Positions 62,212-64,000 of a stretch of 64,000 bases of DNA are shown in pieces; position 1 is the first letter of the stretch; each line of letters starts with the position of its first letter. The notes under the pieces are model-generated. The model saw only the letters and a list, made by a program, of their open reading frames with translations. It searched no databases and was not told the DNA's origin. The stretch lies in contig CAZHJK010000004.1 of assembly GCA_964533275.1 (NCBI GenBank), forward strand, positions 104,697 through 168,696. Direction: 5' to 3'. Source of the stretch: CAZHJK01 sp964533275. Its GTDB lineage: Bacteria > Bacillota > Clostridia > Eubacteriales > Garciellaceae. The translations under genes were made by a program, and so were the position numbers.

Positions 62212-63465
62212 ATGAGAATATTAGTTATAGGCAGTGGAGGCAGAGAACATGCAATAGTATGGAAATTAGCCCAAAGTGAAAAAACCGAAAAAATATTTTG
62301 TATCCCTGGAAATGGAGGAATAGAACAATTGGCACAATGTATTCCTGGAGACATAGAGGATATAGAGTATTTAGTGAACTTTGCTAAGGAAAATAATATA
62401 GATTTTACAATGGTAGGCCCAGAATTGCCCTTAACTTTGGGAATAGTTGATGCTTTCCAAAAAGAAGGATTGAAAATATTTGGACCGACAAAGGAGGCAG
62501 CTCAACTCGAAGGAAGTAAGGCATTTTCAAAGGCATTTATGGAAAAACACGATATACCCACAGCAAAATATGTTGATTGTAAGGATAAGCAACAAGCTCT
62601 TTTAGCCCTTAAAAATTTTAGTTATCCCTTAGTTATAAAAGCCGATGGATTAGCTGCTGGAAAGGGAGTTATAATAGCCCAAGAGGAAAAGGAAGCAAGG
62701 GAATGCATTTCAGAAATGATGATAGATGGCGTCTTTGGTGAGGCAGGTAAGAGAATTATAATAGAAGAGTTTTTAGAGGGCAGGGAAATTTCACTATTGG
62801 TATTTCTAGATTCAAAGAGCTTTGTGCCAATGATAACTGCCCAGGATTATAAAAGAGCATTGGATAAGGATCAAGGTTTAAATACAGGCGGTATGGGAGC
62901 AATTTCGCCCAGTCCTATATATAATGAAGAACTTCATCAAAAGGTGTTGGAAGAGATTATAAAACCAACCTTTAAGGGAATAAAAAATGATAATTTGGAG
63001 TATAGGGGAGTACTATACTTTGGATTAATGATTACAAAAGAGGGACCAAAGGTATTAGAATACAATGTGCGCTTTGGAGACCCTGAAACCCAAGTAATAT
63101 TACCAAGATTAGACAGTGATTTAGTAGATATATTTTTAGATGTGATAGAGGATAGGTTAGACCAAGACAGCTTAAGGTGGAAGAAGGATAAGGCAGTGAC
63201 AATAGTTTTGACCTCTGGAGGCTATCCCCAAAGCTATGAGAAGGGCAAACTTATAAAGGGTTTGGAAAAGGAAGAAGGAGCCATTGTTTTTCATAGCGGC
63301 ACACTACAAAAAGAAGACTTATACTATACTAACGGAGGACGAGTGTTAACAGTCACAGCCCTAGGGTCTTCCTTGGAAGAAGCAGCGGCAAGGGCATATA
63401 AAGAGATATTAAATATTAGCTTTGATGGAATGCACTTTAGAAAGGATATAGGATCAGATAGTTAA
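62212..63465 (+). CDS. purD: GAR synthetase PurD
   Basis: This 417-residue ATP-grasp ligase starts MRILVIGSGGREHAIVWKL, then has GPELPLTLGIVDAF, KADGLAAGKGVIIA and LEYNVRFGDPETQVILPRL. It joins glycine to phosphoribosylamine. It lies 12 bases after purH and ends the operon at the terminator at 63470. Confidence 0.98.
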   Translation: MRILVIGSGGREHAIVWKLAQSEKTEKIFCIPGNGGIEQLAQCIPGDIEDIEYLVNFAKENNIDFTMVGPELPLTLGIVDAFQKEGLKIFGPTKEAAQLEGSKAFSKAFMEKHDIPTAKYVDCKDKQQALLALKNFSYPLVIKADGLAAGKGVIIAQEEKEARECISEMMIDGVFGEAGKRIIIEEFLEGREISLLVFLDSKSFVPMITAQDYKRALDKDQGLNTGGMGAISPSPIYNEELHQKVLEEIIKPTFKGIKNDNLEYRGVLYFGLMITKEGPKVLEYNVRFGDPETQVILPRLDSDLVDIFLDVIEDRLDQDSLRWKKDKAVTIVLTSGGYPQSYEKGKLIKGLEKEEGAIVFHSGTLQKEDLYYTNGGRVLTVTALGSSLEEAAARAYKEILNISFDGMHFRKDIGSDS

Positions 63466-63469
63466 TTTA

Positions 63470-63505
63470 AACTAGGAAACAGCCTTTAGAGGCTGTTTTC
63501 TAGTT
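63470..63505. terminator. Terminator of the pur operon
   Basis: AACTAGGAAACAGCCT (63470-63485) pairs with AGGCTGTTTTCTAGTT (63490-63505). It overlaps the 3' end of the convergent zinc-ribbon gene. Confidence 0.8.
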
Positions 63506-63712
63506 GTTGTATTGTTCTTTAATTTTTGTTTGGGGGTATAATATATCATTTAAAAGTTTTTCGTATATTTTTACTAAGCTACCGTTCTCGTCAATTTTAA
63601 ATACACTGCATATGTTCTTATTAATAACTAGTTCTGAATAGCAATTGGAGCAAAAAAACTTCTTTCTGCCGATTTTTCCGATGTACCTTTGTCCACAAAC
63701 AGGGCAATGCAT
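63500..63712 (-). CDS. Small zinc-ribbon protein
   Basis: This 70-residue protein begins MHCPVCGQRYIGKIG and has a second pair in FFCSNCYSEL, so CxxC-N16-CxxC forms a likely zinc ribbon. The remaining 40 residues are basic and acidic mixed and end KIKEQYNN. AAGGAGG lies seven bases upstream of the ATG. The function is unknown; small zinc ribbons of this kind often contact nucleic acids or larger complexes. Its 3' end lies in the pur terminator. Confidence 0.7.
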   Translation of the reverse strand: MHCPVCGQRYIGKIGRKKFFCSNCYSELVINKNICSVFKIDENGSLVKIYEKLLNDILYPQTKIKEQYNN

Positions 63713-63737
63713 AAATAGACCTCCTTGGTAATAAATA

Positions 63738-63826
63738 AGGAACCATATTATCTAATGGTGGGATTAACCACCATTAGATAATATTTATAAAAAATAAAGG
63801 GGAAAGTTGAAGAAAAAATGGTTCCT
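63738..63826. repeat. Nested inverted repeat upstream of the zinc-ribbon gene
   Basis: A perfect 17-base hairpin, ATATTATCTAATGGTGG (63745-63761) with its complement (63768-63784), lies inside outer arms AGGAACCAT (63738-63746) and ATGGTTCCT (63818-63826). Confidence 0.7.
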
Positions 63827-63885
63827 ATATAAGATAAATCATCTTCTTGCAATTTCTTAATTATAATATAAACTATAAACCTTTA

Positions 63886-63912
63886 AAAAACCTTTAAAAA
63901 ATAAAGGTTTTT
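63886..63912. terminator. Terminator-like AT hairpin
   Basis: AAAAACCTTT (63886-63895) pairs with AAAGGTTTTT (63903-63912). Confidence 0.4.
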
Positions 63913-63948
63913 ACTAAAATTTTAAATTTTTTTTATGATTATAGAAGC

Positions 63949-64000
63949 GTGTCCAGCGAAGCTGTCCCTTCGCTTGTCGGTGAAAGTCCGATCCAAGTAA
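63949..64000 (+). other. Possible 5' end of a group II intron or other structured RNA
   Basis: Starting near GTGTCCAGCGAAG, a hairpin AGCGAAG/CTTCGCT is followed by TGTCGGTGAAAGTCCGATCC. GGTGAAAGTCC is typical of the first domain of bacterial group II introns. Only about 50 bases are inside the window, so this is tentative. Confidence 0.35.

Overview
The window is AT-rich Gram-positive DNA from an anaerobic, probably spore-forming member of the Clostridia. The evidence is a Spo0E-type phosphatase, a trimeric [FeFe] hydrogenase, Rex, two guanine riboswitches, an FMN riboswitch, a CIRCE-controlled groESL operon and strong AGGAGG ribosome binding sites. An Alkaliphilus/Natronincola-like relative fits but is only inferred. 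There are no rRNA or tRNA genes, no CRISPR array and no intact insertion sequence.

Layout. 1-3.7 kb: the 3' part of a membrane diguanylate cyclase, an old yellow enzyme and two small membrane proteins. 3.8-9.3 kb: an FMN riboswitch with ribU, the t6A tRNA-modification genes tsaE, tsaB and tsaD with rimI, then bioY on the minus strand. 9.3-20.3 kb: mixed housekeeping genes (2-hydroxyacid dehydrogenase, ferritin, ABC-F protein, Rex, an FMN-binding lipoprotein, thymidine kinase, an ATPase-Asp23 fusion, an OGG1-type glycosylase, transporters). 20.5-24.8 kb: groESL, a Spo0E-like protein, a lipoprotein and a PTS EIIC-like permease. 25.7-34.7 kb: a catabolic island with a TRAP transporter, an Asp/Glu racemase-family enzyme, an M20 amidohydrolase, a metal-site-lacking M24 (ectoine-hydrolase-like) enzyme, a divergent Glu/Leu-type dehydrogenase and an IclR regulator. 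34.8-42 kb: guanine riboswitch, guaB and guaA, then Fe-alcohol dehydrogenase, pirin and a CCA-transferase family enzyme. 42.3-48 kb: hydrogenase operon with two candidate Rex boxes, then glutamate dehydrogenase. 48.1-50.2 kb: two LysM-repeat proteins, one crossed by an assembly gap and a nonsense codon. 50.3-63.5 kb: a guanine-riboswitch-controlled purine permease and the operon purE-C-S-Q-L-F-M-N-H-D. The last bases may be the start of a group II intron.

Two physiological themes stand out. Purine metabolism is concentrated here (permease, de novo IMP synthesis, guaBA), with guanine riboswitches on the permease and guaB. Redox balance is also represented: rex lies 28 kb from a hydrogenase promoter that carries its operator-like sequences.

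The most unusual signals are intergenic. A structured element of about 158 bp occurs in four copies, two of them identical, in the same orientation. It begins with a 17-bp AT hairpin and ends in a terminator-like hairpin whose stem changes by paired substitutions, and it sits directly 5' of purE and guaB. Families of 7-bp-periodic tandem repeats, a short hairpin repeat with a GGGACGGTTCT loop and a palindromic element with paired arm changes also occur. In the coding fraction the 25.7-34.7 kb island is the best candidate for an undescribed pathway.
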